The notes beneath the pieces were generated by a model. The model saw nothing but the letters and a program-made list of their open reading frames with translations. It ran no database searches and had not been told where the DNA came from. From Endozoicomonas acroporae (GTDB lineage Bacteria; Pseudomonadota; Gammaproteobacteria; Pseudomonadales; Endozoicomonadaceae), in the NCBI RefSeq assembly GCF_002864045.1, contig NZ_PJPV01000018.1, forward strand, positions 36,203-100,202: a stretch of 64,000 bases of DNA, given 5' to 3'. Positions 35,520 through 45,640 of the stretch are shown piece after piece (the first letter of the stretch is position 1; each line of letters begins with the position of its first letter). A program made the translations under genes and the position numbers.

Positions 35520-37406
35520 TTAAGCAGCCATAGAGCGCTTTTTCATATAAACCAGCAATAGAGATACGGCAGCAGGTGTCATCCCCTGGATACGGGCAGC
35601 ACGGCCCAGTGTCTCCGGTCGGGCATCGGTCAGCTTCTGCTTCAGCTCGTTGGAAAGCCCTTCGATCAATGTGTAGTCCAGCGTCTGTGGTATGCGGGTG
35701 TTCTCATAACGTCGCATACGGTCTATCTCTTCGGTCTGACGGTCAATATAGCCCTGATACTTGGTCTGTATCTCCACCTGTTCCGCGACCTGATCATGGG
35801 TTTCCGCGTCTCCCACCAGTCCGGCCACATCGTTATAGGTCAGTTCCGGACGACGCAGCAGTTCCAGAAGGCTGTATTCACGGCTTAAAGGTTTGCTGAG
35901 CTTATTTTCCAGGGTACGGGCAGCATCACTACCGGGATGGACAAACGCTGCTCTGAGGCGCTCAGACTCCTTCTCAATACGCTCTTTCTTGTCACTGAAT
36001 GCCATCCAACGTTGATCATCCACCAGACCCAGTGCCCGGCCTTTCTCCGTCAGGCGCAGGTCGGCGTTATCTTCCCGCAGGATCAACCGGTATTCTGCCC
36101 GGCTGGTAAACATGCGGTAAGGCTCACTGGTGCCATTGGTAATCAGGTCATCCACCAGCACACCGATGTAAGCTTCATCACGACGTGGGCACCAGGACTC
36201 TTTATCCTGTGCCCTGAGCGCCGCATTCATACCCGCCAACAGCCCCTGTGCCGCCGCTTCTTCATAGCCGGTGGTACCGTTGATTTGACCGGCAAAGAAC
36301 AAGCCACCAATGGCTTTGGTTTCCAGGGAGTACTTAAGCCCTCTCGGGTCAAAGTAATCGTACTCGATGGCGTAACCGGGACGGGTAATATGGGCATTTT
36401 CCAGACCACGAATGGATTGGATCAGATTGATCTGCACATCAAAGGGCAAACTGGTGGAGATGCCATTGGGATACAGCTCATGGGTGGACAACCCTTCCGG
36501 CTCCAGAAAGACCTGATGGGAGGTTTTATCCGCAAACCGGGTAATTTTATCCTCAATGGATGGGCAATACCTCGGACCTATCCCTTCAATTACCCCGGTA
36601 AACATGGGTGAACGGTCCAGTCCTCCACGGATGATCTCGTGGGTACGCTCATTGGTATGGGTGATATAACAGGACACCTGTTCAGGGTGATGCTCAACCG
36701 TGCCAAGGTAAGACATCGCCGGCATCGGGGTATCCCCCGGTTGCGCTTCCATCACGGAAAAATCCACACTTCGGGCATCAATACGGGCAGGCGTCCCTGT
36801 TTTCAGACGTCGAACATCCAGAGGCAGTTCTCTCAGCCGGTTGGCCAGGGCAATGGATGGCGGATCACCGGCCCGGCCACCGCTGTGGTTTTCCAGACCA
36901 ATATGAATTCGACCGCCCAGGAAAGTACCTGCGGTCAGAACAACGTTTGCGGCAAGAAAACGAACGCCCATGTTGGTCACGACACCACGCACCTGGCTGG
37001 TGTTGTCATCAACCACCAGATCATCTGCAGACTGCTGAAATATCCACAGGTTCTCCTGGTTTTCCAGAATCGAACGAATGGCGGCCTTGTAAAGTGCCCG
37101 GTCAGCCTGTGCCCGGGTAGCCCTGACCGCCGGTCCTTTTCTGCCATTGAGCACCCGAAACTGGATACCGGCAAGGTCCGTCGCTGTTGCCATGGCACCG
37201 CCAAGGGCATCCACCTCTTTGACCAGATGACTTTTACCAATCCCGCCAATGGCCGGATTACAGGACATCATCCCCAGCGTTTCGATGTTATGGGTCAATA
37301 ACAACGTTTTAACGCCCATACGAGCTGCCGCCAGGGCGGCCTCCGTACCGGCATGACCACCACCGATCACAATCACATCAAATTGTTTTGGGAAATCCAC
37401 TGCCAA
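35520..37406 (-). CDS. mnmG: tRNA uridine-5-carboxymethylaminomethyl modification enzyme MnmG
   Basis: A 628-residue FAD enzyme (GidA) that with MnmE modifies the wobble uridine of certain tRNAs. The FAD-binding motif [17 protein letters not shown] is at about residues 13-29, followed by [20 protein letters not shown]. The signatures [22 protein letters not shown] (as [20 protein letters not shown]) and [19 protein letters not shown] are intact. The C-terminal helical domain is complete. The partner gene rsmG, normally downstream, is absent; a repeat element and an arsR-type gene are there instead. A likely replication origin lies immediately upstream. Confidence 0.98.
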   Translation of the reverse strand: MAVDFPKQFDVIVIGGGHAGTEAALAAARMGVKTLLLTHNIETLGMMSCNPAIGGIGKSHLVKEVDALGGAMATATDLAGIQFRVLNGRKGPAVRATRAQADRALYKAAIRSILENQENLWIFQQSADDLVVDDNTSQVRGVVTNMGVRFLAANVVLTAGTFLGGRIHIGLENHSGGRAGDPPSIALANRLRELPLDVRRLKTGTPARIDARSVDFSVMEAQPGDTPMPAMSYLGTVEHHPEQVSCYITHTNERTHEIIRGGLDRSPMFTGVIEGIGPRYCPSIEDKITRFADKTSHQVFLEPEGLSTHELYPNGISTSLPFDVQINLIQSIRGLENAHITRPGYAIEYDYFDPRGLKYSLETKAIGGLFFAGQINGTTGYEEAAAQGLLAGMNAALRAQDKESWCPRRDEAYIGVLVDDLITNGTSEPYRMFTSRAEYRLILREDNADLRLTEKGRALGLVDDQRWMAFSDKKERIEKESERLRAAFVHPGSDAARTLENKLSKPLSREYSLLELLRRPELTYNDVAGLVGDAETHDQVAEQVEIQTKYQGYIDRQTEEIDRMRRYENTRIPQTLDYTLIEGLSNELKQKLTDARPETLGRAARIQGMTPAAVSLLLVYMKKRSMAA

Positions 37407-37560
37407 CGTCTGTCACCTGTTATCAAGAGGAGATAAGGCTAGCAATTATACACCGGTTAGCCAGTGCTGTGACCCATCATTGGATAAGCGTGACCTGAAG
37501 ACTTCACAGTGCCAGCCCGATAACCAGGCTTGCATAACGGGCGTGAGTGGCAACCGGTCA

Positions 37561-38060
37561 CGTAATTTTACTCACAGCCAGTAGATCTGCCCAAAAAGTT
37601 TGGTTTTTTCTTATCAAACGACGAAGTTCTTCCAGGTAAACAACAGTAATAACAGCGAATAGCTGTTTTTTAATGTTATCTTATTTTTTTTATTGATATT
37701 GGTGTTGATAAAATCTGTGGATAAACATATAAAACCCTTTATTTTCAATAGATTATAAATTGAACAACCCTGTTACATTGTTGGTCACAAGCTTTAGTTA
37801 ACCTGTCATTAAACTGTGGAAAAAAACGACCTTATCCACAGGGTAATTTTATCAAAGGGTTATTCCCTGTGTTGTTCATAGCTTATCTGTGTATATTTCC
37901 ACATTTCCATAATGCCCGGGTACTTTGCCCGACAGTCAGCTGTTATGGGATCTACCGGGTAATTGGCGGATTTATCGCCATTGAATTTATCCACAGAGCA
38001 ATAAAGCAGTTGCGAAGTCAGGGAAAATAAGTACAATTCGCAAACGATAATAATTCTTGT
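37561..38060. other. candidate chromosomal replication origin (oriC)
   Basis: Non-coding DNA between mnmG and fbpA contains four matches to the DnaA box TTWTNCACA: 37716-37724 (minus), 37815-37823 (minus, as TTTTCCACA), 37832-37840 (plus) and 37987-37995 (plus); three are the strongest form TTATCCACA. A very AT-rich stretch at about 37665-37760, with long T-runs, adjoins the first box and could be the unwinding element. Position just upstream of mnmG is the same as in E. coli and vibrios. The candidate also includes the fbpABC promoter at its right end. No strand-composition test was possible. Confidence 0.6.
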
Positions 38061-38072
38061 TTACAGACTGCT

Positions 38073-39083
38073 ATGAAAAAACTCCTCTCTATTACTTCCG
38101 CTATTGCGATTTCCTGTTCTTCTTTGCTGGCCCAGGCTGCCGAAGAGGTCAATATCTACTCTTATCGTCAGCCTTTTCTGATTGAGCCCATGCTGAAAGA
38201 CTTTGAACAGGAAACGGGCGTAAAGGTTAACGTGGTGTTTGCCAAGAAAGGTCTGGAGGAGCGTATTGAGCGGGAAGGCAAATTCAGCCCGGCAGATGTC
38301 GTACTGACTTCCGACATGATCAGTCTTTTTGATCTGGTTGACCGTCAACTGGTACAACCCGTGAACAGTAAAACCATTAATGAGAACATCCCTGTGCACT
38401 TAAGGGACCCGGATAACCAGTGGTACTCATTAACCATGCGGGTGCGTAATATTTACAGCTCCAGGCGCAGCGACAAGCCCGTTGATATCAACTACGAAGA
38501 CCTGGCCAGCAGCAAGTTTAAAGGCAAGATCTGTACCCGCAGTGGCAAGCACCCCTACAACATTGGCCTGGTCGCCTCGATGATCGCCCATAACGGTGAA
38601 GCACAAACCAAACAGTGGCTGGAAGGGGTAAAAGCCAACCTGGCCCGTCGTCCCCAGGGGAATGACCGGGCCCAGGTCAAAGCGATCAAAGAGGGGGTTT
38701 GTGATGTCTCTCTGGGCAACAGCTACTATTTTGGCAAGATGATGGAAAATGATGATCAGAAAGCCTGGGCTGATGCCGTTTATATTAACTTCCCGAACCA
38801 GAAGACGGTGGGTTCCCATGTCAACATTAGTGGCATGGTGATGGCAAAGTACGCACCGAACAAGGATAATGCCCTCAGGCTGATGGAGTACCTGGCCAGT
38901 GAAGAGGCTCAATCCATTTATGCCCGGGACAATATGGAATACCCGGTCAACCCGAACGTTCCAGTGTCTGACACCGTGGCGGCATGGGGAGAATTCAAGG
39001 CGGATCCACTGCCTATTTCAGACATTGCCGCCAACCGAACCAAGGCTCAACGTCTTCTGGACGAAGTAAAATTTGATCTTTAG
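38073..39083 (+). CDS. fbpA: ferric iron ABC transporter substrate-binding protein
   Basis: A 336-residue periplasmic ferric-binding protein. A signal peptide (MKKLLSITSAIAISCSSLLA, cleaved after AQA) is followed by the family start EEVNIYSYRQPFLIEPML. The iron ligands of the transferrin-like FbpA class are suggested by the paired Tyr in GNSYYFGKM (about residues 219-227). It captures ferric iron in the periplasm and hands it to FbpBC encoded immediately downstream (13 bp gap). A weak Fur-like sequence (GATAATAATTCTTG, from 38046) lies just before the start codon. Confidence 0.92.
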   Translation: MKKLLSITSAIAISCSSLLAQAAEEVNIYSYRQPFLIEPMLKDFEQETGVKVNVVFAKKGLEERIEREGKFSPADVVLTSDMISLFDLVDRQLVQPVNSKTINENIPVHLRDPDNQWYSLTMRVRNIYSSRRSDKPVDINYEDLASSKFKGKICTRSGKHPYNIGLVASMIAHNGEAQTKQWLEGVKANLARRPQGNDRAQVKAIKEGVCDVSLGNSYYFGKMMENDDQKAWADAVYINFPNQKTVGSHVNISGMVMAKYAPNKDNALRLMEYLASEEAQSIYARDNMEYPVNPNVPVSDTVAAWGEFKADPLPISDIAANRTKAQRLLDEVKFDL

Positions 39084-39096
39084 ATCTTATTAGTGC

Positions 39097-40734
39097 ATGA
39101 ATCACAACTTACCAACCTACTGGAGGGCTGGCAGCTGGCTGCTGGCCCTTTTACTTTTTTCCCCTGTTATCGCCCTGGTCCTGGAGGCTCTCGCCCCTGC
39201 CAGCGAGTTATTTGACCATCTTTGGGATACCGTCCTGACCACCTACATCGTGAACAGTGTTCTTCTGATTCTCGGGGTAGGGGGACTTGGGGCTGTTCTG
39301 GCGATCCCTGCCGCCTGGGTGATGGCCAATGCCCGGATTCCGGCAAGAGATCAGCTTCAGTGGTTACTGGTATTACCACTGGCCATGCCATCCTACGTTA
39401 TTGCCTATATCTATACCGACCTGCTGGAATTTGCCGGACCAGTGCAGCGTTTTCTCAGAGCGCTCACGGGTTGGACGTCAGCCGCAGACTATTCCTTCCC
39501 GGAAATACGCAGCCTGGGCGGCGCTATTATTGTGCTTGCCCTGGTGCTTTATCCCTATCTGTATCTGCTGGCCAGAACCGCGTTTCTTGAGCAATCGAAA
39601 AGCCAGACCCTGGCCAGCCGACTGTTAGGTTGCTCACCACTGCACAGTTTTTTCCGGGTAACCCTGCCCATGGCCCGTCCCGCCATCATTACCGGTCTGG
39701 CGCTTATGGGCATGGAAGCCCTGGGTGATTTTGCCACGGTAAGCTATTTTTCCGTGCCCACATTAACCACGGCGGTATACGACACCTGGCTAGGTTATGG
39801 CAGCCTGAATGCGGCGGCAAAAATCTCGGCCATGATGTTGCTGGTGGTCATGTTGTTGATCAGCATGGAAAAATACAGCCGTCGTAAACAGCAGCTGTAC
39901 CAGAAAAATACCGGGCAGGAGCAGCGGGAGTTGATCGAGCTTTCCGGCTGGTCAAAATGGCTGGCTATCGGCTGGTGCTGGCTGCTGGTCACCCTGGGTT
40001 TTTTGCTGCCTTCTCTGGTGCTGGTGGAGTACCTGATTGCTTATTTCGATGATTCATGGAGCAGTGCTCTGTTTGAATACGGTATCAACAGTCTGATGGT
40101 TTCCGGTTCCGCCGCTGCAGTTGCCTGCTTTATTGCCTTGTTCCTGGGTGTTTATCAGCGTTTACAGCGCACGAGCTTGTCCCGTATCCCTGCTCGCCTG
40201 GCCTCCACCGGTTACGCCCTGCCGGGCAATGTTCTGGCCATTGGGGTACTGATCCCTATGACGCTCTCGGATAATTTGCTCAACGAACTGCTGATTCACT
40301 GGCACCAGTCACCGGTTGGGCTTATGTTCAGTGGCTCTGCCATTACCCTGGTGTTTGCCTACGTGGTGCGGTTCTCCGCCGTTGCGGTTGGCAGCGTTGA
40401 GTCCAGTCTTGGGCGAGTGTCTCCGTCACTGGATATGGCCAGCCGAACCCTGGGGTGTAACCCCGAGGAAATGGTCAAGCGTGTGCATCTGCCGTTAATT
40501 CGCAAAGGCATGCTGGCAGGGCTGCTGCTGGTATTTATTGAGGGAATGAAAGAGCTGCCTGCCACACTGCTACTGCGCCCCTTTAATTTTGAAACACTGG
40601 CTACCCGGGTCTTCCAATATGTGTCTGATGAGCAGCTGGAATATGCGGCACCTGCCGCATTAGTGCTGGTTCTGGTAGGATTGGTGCCCCTTATTATGCT
40701 TAATCGCTCTCTGGAAAGGCAGGAACAGCAATGA
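39097..40734 (+). CDS. fbpB: ferric iron ABC transporter permease
   Basis: A 545-residue inner-membrane permease made of two homologous halves of about six helices each. Each half has a binding-protein-dependent transport motif: EALGDFATVSYFSVPTLTTA (about residues 208-227) and EGMKELPATLLLRPFNFETL (about 487-506). This two-domain layout is typical of the FbpB/SfuB family. Its end overlaps the fbpC start by four bases (ATGA). Confidence 0.92.
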   Translation: MNHNLPTYWRAGSWLLALLLFSPVIALVLEALAPASELFDHLWDTVLTTYIVNSVLLILGVGGLGAVLAIPAAWVMANARIPARDQLQWLLVLPLAMPSYVIAYIYTDLLEFAGPVQRFLRALTGWTSAADYSFPEIRSLGGAIIVLALVLYPYLYLLARTAFLEQSKSQTLASRLLGCSPLHSFFRVTLPMARPAIITGLALMGMEALGDFATVSYFSVPTLTTAVYDTWLGYGSLNAAAKISAMMLLVVMLLISMEKYSRRKQQLYQKNTGQEQRELIELSGWSKWLAIGWCWLLVTLGFLLPSLVLVEYLIAYFDDSWSSALFEYGINSLMVSGSAAAVACFIALFLGVYQRLQRTSLSRIPARLASTGYALPGNVLAIGVLIPMTLSDNLLNELLIHWHQSPVGLMFSGSAITLVFAYVVRFSAVAVGSVESSLGRVSPSLDMASRTLGCNPEEMVKRVHLPLIRKGMLAGLLLVFIEGMKELPATLLLRPFNFETLATRVFQYVSDEQLEYAAPAALVLVLVGLVPLIMLNRSLERQEQQ

Positions 40735-41930
40735 GTGCCCTGAACATCACTGAACTTGCCTGTGCTTATGATCGGTCAGCCAGAAAAAGCAGCGCCACTG
40801 CCGATCCTCTGGTCCTGTCCGGGGTAAACCTGGCCATAGAGGATGGTGAAATTGTCTGCCTGCTGGGTCGCAGTGGCTGTGGTAAGTCGACCTTATTAAA
40901 AGCGATCGCCGGTTTGATTCAACCGGTATCCGGCACCATTGAACTGCATGGCCGGGAAGTCAGCTCAGCTGCCCGGGTAACACCGCCAGAGCAGCGGGGC
41001 ATCGGCATGATCTTTCAGGATTATGCCCTGTTTCCCCACCTGACGGTGTTTGACAATATCAGTTTTGGACTTAACAGTTTTGGACTTAAGGGAGCCTTCG
41101 GCCAGAACAAACAGACCTCCGAACAAGTCAGGCAACGGGTTCAGGATATGCTGCAGCTGGTGAACCTTTACGGTCTTGACCAGCGCTATCCACATGAACT
41201 GTCCGGAGGACAGCAACAACGGGTGGCCATCGCCAGGGCACTGGCCAACGAGCCTTCCATTCTGTTGCTGGATGAGCCGTTTTCCAATATCGACAGCCAG
41301 GTCCGTCAGCATCTGGTCAGGGAAATACGGGATATTCTGAAGCAGCAAAAAGTCGCTGGACTGTTTGTGACCCACAGTCGTGAAGAAGGTTTTGCTTTTG
41401 CGGATACCATCGCTGTCATGGGGCAGGGCAGAATCATGCAGCAGGGGACGGCCTTCGATGTCTATCACTACCCTGATAACCGTTTTATTGCCGACTTTAT
41501 GGGGGCCGGCAATGTTCTGCCGGCCACCATTGAAGATGAGTTTCATGTGAGCACCCCGTTAGGCGTTGTGGCATCCACCCAACCGCTCTCTGTGGAAAAG
41601 GCAGGCACAAGCCTGGAGTTGTTTATCCGACCACAGATGGTTGCCCTCTCGGCTGTGGATAAATCTGAAGGCTTACTGTCTCAGGCCTCTACCGATACTT
41701 TTCCACAGGCCACCATTACCCGGCAGCAGTTTATGGGAAAAGGTATACGCAGCGAGATTCACCTGGACTGTTGCCAGGGGAGTTATCAGCTGGTAGCAGA
41801 GCATTCAAATCCGGTAGCCGGGAATGCCAACGTTCAACTGAACATTATTCCCCATGATCTGGTGCTGTTTGATGCTGATGGCCTGAACGCACGCCAAAAA
41901 GAAGAACCGCAACATGACGCCAAGACATAA
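40731..41930 (+). CDS. fbpC: ferric iron ABC transporter ATP-binding protein
   Basis: A 399-residue ATPase with Walker A GRSGCGKST (about residues 46-54), signature LSGGQQQRV (about 157) and Walker B LLLLDEPF (about 178). The C-terminal 150 residues form a TOBE-type regulatory domain, as in FbpC. It drives the FbpB channel. Last gene of fbpABC; a foldback repeat begins about 45 bp after the stop codon. Confidence 0.92.
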   Translation: MSALNITELACAYDRSARKSSATADPLVLSGVNLAIEDGEIVCLLGRSGCGKSTLLKAIAGLIQPVSGTIELHGREVSSAARVTPPEQRGIGMIFQDYALFPHLTVFDNISFGLNSFGLKGAFGQNKQTSEQVRQRVQDMLQLVNLYGLDQRYPHELSGGQQQRVAIARALANEPSILLLDEPFSNIDSQVRQHLVREIRDILKQQKVAGLFVTHSREEGFAFADTIAVMGQGRIMQQGTAFDVYHYPDNRFIADFMGAGNVLPATIEDEFHVSTPLGVVASTQPLSVEKAGTSLELFIRPQMVALSAVDKSEGLLSQASTDTFPQATITRQQFMGKGIRSEIHLDCCQGSYQLVAEHSNPVAGNANVQLNIIPHDLVLFDADGLNARQKEEPQHDAKT

Positions 41931-41975
41931 CTGATGTCAGGCTAACCCGGATATTTCATAAACTTGCTCCCGTTT

Positions 41976-42065
41976 GTCCTTTGCCGCTCTTAGGGAGTTT
42001 TGCTCATTCGACCGTACTCCCCGGTACTTCGCTCCCTCACAAAATCCCTTAGCGCGACAAAGTCC
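41976..42065. repeat. imperfect foldback repeat downstream of fbpC
   Basis: The left arm (CTTTGCCGCTCTTAGGGAGT) and the right arm (ending CCCTTAGCGCGACAAAG) are inverted copies with a few mismatches around a roughly 45-base centre that itself contains ACCGTACTCCCCGGTAC. It may act as a terminator for fbpABC or be a REP-like dispersed element. Confidence 0.5.
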
Positions 42066-42131
42066 TGAGAATTATTTCAGATATGCCATCTCTGGACTAA
42101 CCTCTTAATCAGATTTTTCCGGAGTGATCTG

Positions 42132-44159
42132 ATGAGAGAGTTTATCTTGCCATTGCCTCCTGCACAGGAAAAACCAGATGAACCTTGTCTGAGTGAAACG
42201 AATCCGGTTATTCCTGAACAATCAGCTCATTTTCACAGGTGGAGTATTACCTCGCTACCGGTGGAATTATTGTTGAAAATTACCGGTTATTTACCCCTTA
42301 AGGACGCGTGTAATTTGGCACTTGTTTCCAGAAGAATGCACACTGTCCTGAATGAATATGGATTATTTGAAGTTGTTCGGTGCTACGGGAATCTGAGTAA
42401 GAATGAACAGCTGTTTTACCGGAGTCTGAGTATTACCAATCAACCACTGATTCATCATCTGCGGACATCAAAAATACAAGTCATTGCCGGGCAATCGTAT
42501 TGTACTGAAAATTTTCCGGCAATCTGTGCATATCACGCTGATCATTTACGCAATGAAACCATTAATGCCACCTCACTTAAATTTGTGCTGCAAAACTCGT
42601 TTGGCAGGGAAGATAACATCATTGATTACTTTCTCAATGAGAATCACAGTCGGCTGCTCATTAATGATCGTCACGGCTCTCAGAGTTCTATCTGGACGGC
42701 GGGAAGTAATGGCTGCTGGAACAGGGAATTCACTATTGAGGGGCGCTGTTTCTTCGATTGTTTTAATAGCATTGATCAATACCATGACAATACTGTTTTT
42801 ATCTCTGTTGATCCTCCCCCCTCTGATAGACCTGCTTTTAAAACCTATGGCGCTAAAGACGCTTTACTGTCGATTATTCAGCGGGATGGGAAAGGCTTAT
42901 GGACTGAAACACAGCAAATGACTGTCGCTGAGCTTTTTCCCCATGTTGGTAATGAACAAAGTATTGATGTTAACTCTTTATCTTTTGAGGTTTCACCCGA
43001 TGGCAAATCTCTGATTTATTCTGCATACACCACGCATAGCATGATTTTAAGTCGGGAATTGAATGGTCAATGGGCAACCAAAGGTGATTGCCCCCGGGGT
43101 TACAGTATTTTCAGCCCGGACAGCAATCATATTGCCATCGATCTTGAAGAATGTATCGGATTCTTTGGCAAACAAAAGGATGGCCGCTGGCTAGCCAACG
43201 GGATACTGAAATTTAACATGTATACAACGGCTCTGACAAAAACAGGAATAGATATTGATGATATAGGAGGTTTTGACACAATTGCATTCAGTCCGGACAG
43301 TCAACATTTTGCGGCATGTTTCAATTATGCCGGGGAAGATTCCGACGACATGGAAATACATGTAGAGGATTTCTTCGTGGTTGTTTTTAGTCTTGGTGAT
43401 AACGGTCGATGGTCTGAAACCATAAGAATCACTAAACATCAGCCCCACCCCGTCCTATGTATATCACTGGAAGTAACCTTCAGTCCCGATAGTCAGTATC
43501 TGGTTGTTCATAGCGAAGATAATTTTGATATCTGGCATTTAACGGATAACAACGGTTGGGTAGCGGAAATAAAAGATCATGACTATTTCCAGAAGTCCGG
43601 GAGGGTTTTGCCTAATTCAATGGTGACATTCAATGTGGACTCCTCGGTATTTGTGCTGTTTCAGGAGGGATCTGCAATGGTCTGGCAATTGGACGGGGCC
43701 GGAATGTGGCACTGCCAGCACATGTTTACTTATATTTGTGACAGGGGATATCCTCGCAGGTCTGCAAACTCCGCTGTTCCTACTGCCCAGAAGCTCAGCC
43801 CGGACGGACACTCGATTATTTGTACTGACGATCGGGGGAGGCTGGATATCCAGGTGCAAAAGAAATACGGTGAATGGGTCCGGCAAACCCCGGACTCTGA
43901 TTTACGACTCTGTGAACCGGATTTTAATCACGGTGGGTCCCTTTTTGCCGGCCTTGATGTTAACGACAAATCTTGCCTGGTTGTACTGGGCATAACCCCA
44001 AAGGGTGTCTGGCAGGAAAAGGGCCGCCTGCAAGCGGAGGGTTGCATTGACAGCTTCAAATTCAGTCCTTGCGGTCACTCCATACAGATCAGCTCTATGG
44101 ATGGCGACCGGAAAATCCTGTCTTTTTGGCGGATCGAGCGGGAGGTTGACCAAGAATAG
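42132..44159 (+). CDS. F-box protein with degenerate WD40-like propeller
   Basis: A 675-residue eukaryote-like protein. The F-box occupies about residues 40-78 (SLPVELLLKITGYLPLKDAC, then NLALVSRRMHTVL), which in eukaryotes binds Skp1 of SCF ubiquitin ligases. The rest shows repeated FSPDSQ-type beta-propeller signatures: EVSPDGKSLIYSA, IFSPDSNHIAID, AFSPDSQHFAACF, TFSPDSQYLVVHS, KLSPDGHSIICTD and FKFSPCGHSIQIS, each usually followed by a W-containing strand. No signal peptide or membrane helix. A GGAGTGATCTG site precedes the ATG. By analogy with Legionella F-box effectors it may be delivered into host cells, but no secretion signal can be read here. Confidence 0.85.
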   Translation: MREFILPLPPAQEKPDEPCLSETNPVIPEQSAHFHRWSITSLPVELLLKITGYLPLKDACNLALVSRRMHTVLNEYGLFEVVRCYGNLSKNEQLFYRSLSITNQPLIHHLRTSKIQVIAGQSYCTENFPAICAYHADHLRNETINATSLKFVLQNSFGREDNIIDYFLNENHSRLLINDRHGSQSSIWTAGSNGCWNREFTIEGRCFFDCFNSIDQYHDNTVFISVDPPPSDRPAFKTYGAKDALLSIIQRDGKGLWTETQQMTVAELFPHVGNEQSIDVNSLSFEVSPDGKSLIYSAYTTHSMILSRELNGQWATKGDCPRGYSIFSPDSNHIAIDLEECIGFFGKQKDGRWLANGILKFNMYTTALTKTGIDIDDIGGFDTIAFSPDSQHFAACFNYAGEDSDDMEIHVEDFFVVVFSLGDNGRWSETIRITKHQPHPVLCISLEVTFSPDSQYLVVHSEDNFDIWHLTDNNGWVAEIKDHDYFQKSGRVLPNSMVTFNVDSSVFVLFQEGSAMVWQLDGAGMWHCQHMFTYICDRGYPRRSANSAVPTAQKLSPDGHSIICTDDRGRLDIQVQKKYGEWVRQTPDSDLRLCEPDFNHGGSLFAGLDVNDKSCLVVLGITPKGVWQEKGRLQAEGCIDSFKFSPCGHSIQISSMDGDRKILSFWRIEREVDQE

Positions 44160-44173
44160 CCACCGTATGTAAT

Positions 44174-44222
44174 GTAGCAGCAGCTGCCCGATAGAGCAGT
44201 CCATTCTCAGACAGCCTCTTAC
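44174..44222. repeat. degenerate fragment of the AGGAGGCTG inverted-repeat family
   Basis: The right-end landmarks of the element at 32943-33106 recur here in decayed form: TAGCAGCAGCTGCCCGATAG, GAGCAGTC, ATTCTCAGACAGCCTC. Only one end is present. Confidence 0.6.
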
Positions 44223-44267
44223 ATCAGATTGCATGCCTTTCTTTAATCTGAATTTAAAGGACTATTC

Positions 44268-44294
44268 CACCAACCTTATAGATAGAGGTTGGTG
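44268..44294 (-). terminator. stem-loop downstream of iucD
   Basis: CACCAACCT / AGGTTGGTG forms a perfect 9-bp stem with a 9-base loop, 8 bases past the iucD stop codon. On the minus strand the T-run precedes rather than follows the stem, so it is not a classical intrinsic terminator, but its place at the end of the iuc operon suggests an end-of-transcript role. Confidence 0.45.
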
Positions 44295-44302
44295 AAAAAA
44301 AA

Positions 44303-45640
44303 CTACCCATTTTCTCCTTTGCCATTGGTCAGAAAATCCGTATTACTCTGCCAGTGGATAAAACCGGGGGGGTGATTGACCGGAAATACATCGTCGTTCA
44401 TCAAGTCATTGATGATGGTTGCTGAGCGCCAGGCCGTGAGGCTCAACTGCGGCTCAACAATGCCGTGACTGTGTAAACCGGCATTCACCGCATAAATCCG
44501 TCGGTCTTCCGGGCCATCCCAGGCCACTTTAAAACTTGGGGATAGCTTGAATCGATTTTGCTGATCCAGCGTTAACCGTTCCCGAATCGGCTCCAGATAC
44601 TCGGGCAGTGCATTCTGAAAGCCAGTACATAGAATAACCACGTCAGCGCCCAGCCGTTCATCACATTCTGACAATGCATTGAATAAACGCAGATCATAAT
44701 AGCCTGTGGACGTTAAGGACATATCCGCTAACGTTCGATCCGGCAGCAATTGCCAGCTCACATCACCGTTGCCAAGATAGGTTCGGTCATAAAGCTCCCG
44801 GTAGAGTTCCAGCAGATAGGCCGGGGTAATTCCATCACTTGCCAGCTTTTGATAATTGACGATGTGCTGTTTTTTATCACTGGGCAGTGACAGAAACTGG
44901 CTCACATAGCCCGGGGTGAAATACTCATTGGTAAAGGGGCTTTCATCCAGAGGTTCAAAACCCGCTCGCCGGGATACCCAGTTCACCTGAGTAACCTTTC
45001 CCCACTGGCCTCGCAGACAGTTCAGGAAGACTTCGGCCCCGGTCTGTCCGCCGCCAATAACCGCCACCCGTTTATTGGCTAAATCTACATCCTGAGTCAT
45101 CAGGCTACCGGCATGGAAGCAGTGCGGGCCGAGCCATCGCCGGGTACACTGCGGGGTATAGGGTGATTTGCCGGTGCCCAGACAGAGATTTCTGGCTTTA
45201 AAGGATTGATGGTCAGACTTCAGCACAAAGTGATGATCGGTAAAGCTGACTTCCCGAATTTCAGTATCAAACGTGACCGAACCCAGGTTAGTTGCCACCC
45301 AGCTCAGGTATTCAACAAACTCTGTACGACTGATGACCATTTTTTCGGTGGAGAGAAATGAGTAAAAACGCCCTTTATTGACCAGAAATGAAATAAACGA
45401 CCATGGGCTTGTGGGCTGAACAGCGGTAACCAGGTCTTTCAGGCAGGAAGTTTGCATATGAGCCCCTGGAAGCATTAAACCCGGATGCCAGCCAAAGGTT
45501 GCTTTTTTGTCAAAAAACCGGGTTGAAATGGTGGGCTGACTATCCAGCAGGGCAGCCAGGCTCAAATTGAATGGCCCGGCACCCAGTCCTGCCAGTTCCA
45601 GAATATCGGTTTCGCAATCCGTGATTTTTTGCAATCTCAT
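44303..45640 (-). CDS. iucD: L-lysine N6-monooxygenase (aerobactin biosynthesis)
   Basis: A 445-residue flavin monooxygenase that hydroxylates the side-chain amine of lysine, the first step of aerobactin synthesis. The FAD motif is LGAGPFNLSL (about residues 19-28) and the NADPH motif VIGGGQTGAE (about 190). The C-terminal family signature VVILCTGFQNALPEYL is present. An ornithine hydroxylase cannot be excluded from sequence alone; lysine is inferred from the iucABCD gene order and the length of E. coli IucD (about 425-445 aa). It overlaps iucC by four bases and is the last gene of the operon. Confidence 0.9.
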   Translation of the reverse strand: MRLQKITDCETDILELAGLGAGPFNLSLAALLDSQPTISTRFFDKKATFGWHPGLMLPGAHMQTSCLKDLVTAVQPTSPWSFISFLVNKGRFYSFLSTEKMVISRTEFVEYLSWVATNLGSVTFDTEIREVSFTDHHFVLKSDHQSFKARNLCLGTGKSPYTPQCTRRWLGPHCFHAGSLMTQDVDLANKRVAVIGGGQTGAEVFLNCLRGQWGKVTQVNWVSRRAGFEPLDESPFTNEYFTPGYVSQFLSLPSDKKQHIVNYQKLASDGITPAYLLELYRELYDRTYLGNGDVSWQLLPDRTLADMSLTSTGYYDLRLFNALSECDERLGADVVILCTGFQNALPEYLEPIRERLTLDQQNRFKLSPSFKVAWDGPEDRRIYAVNAGLHSHGIVEPQLSLTAWRSATIINDLMNDDVFPVNHPPGFIHWQSNTDFLTNGKGENG

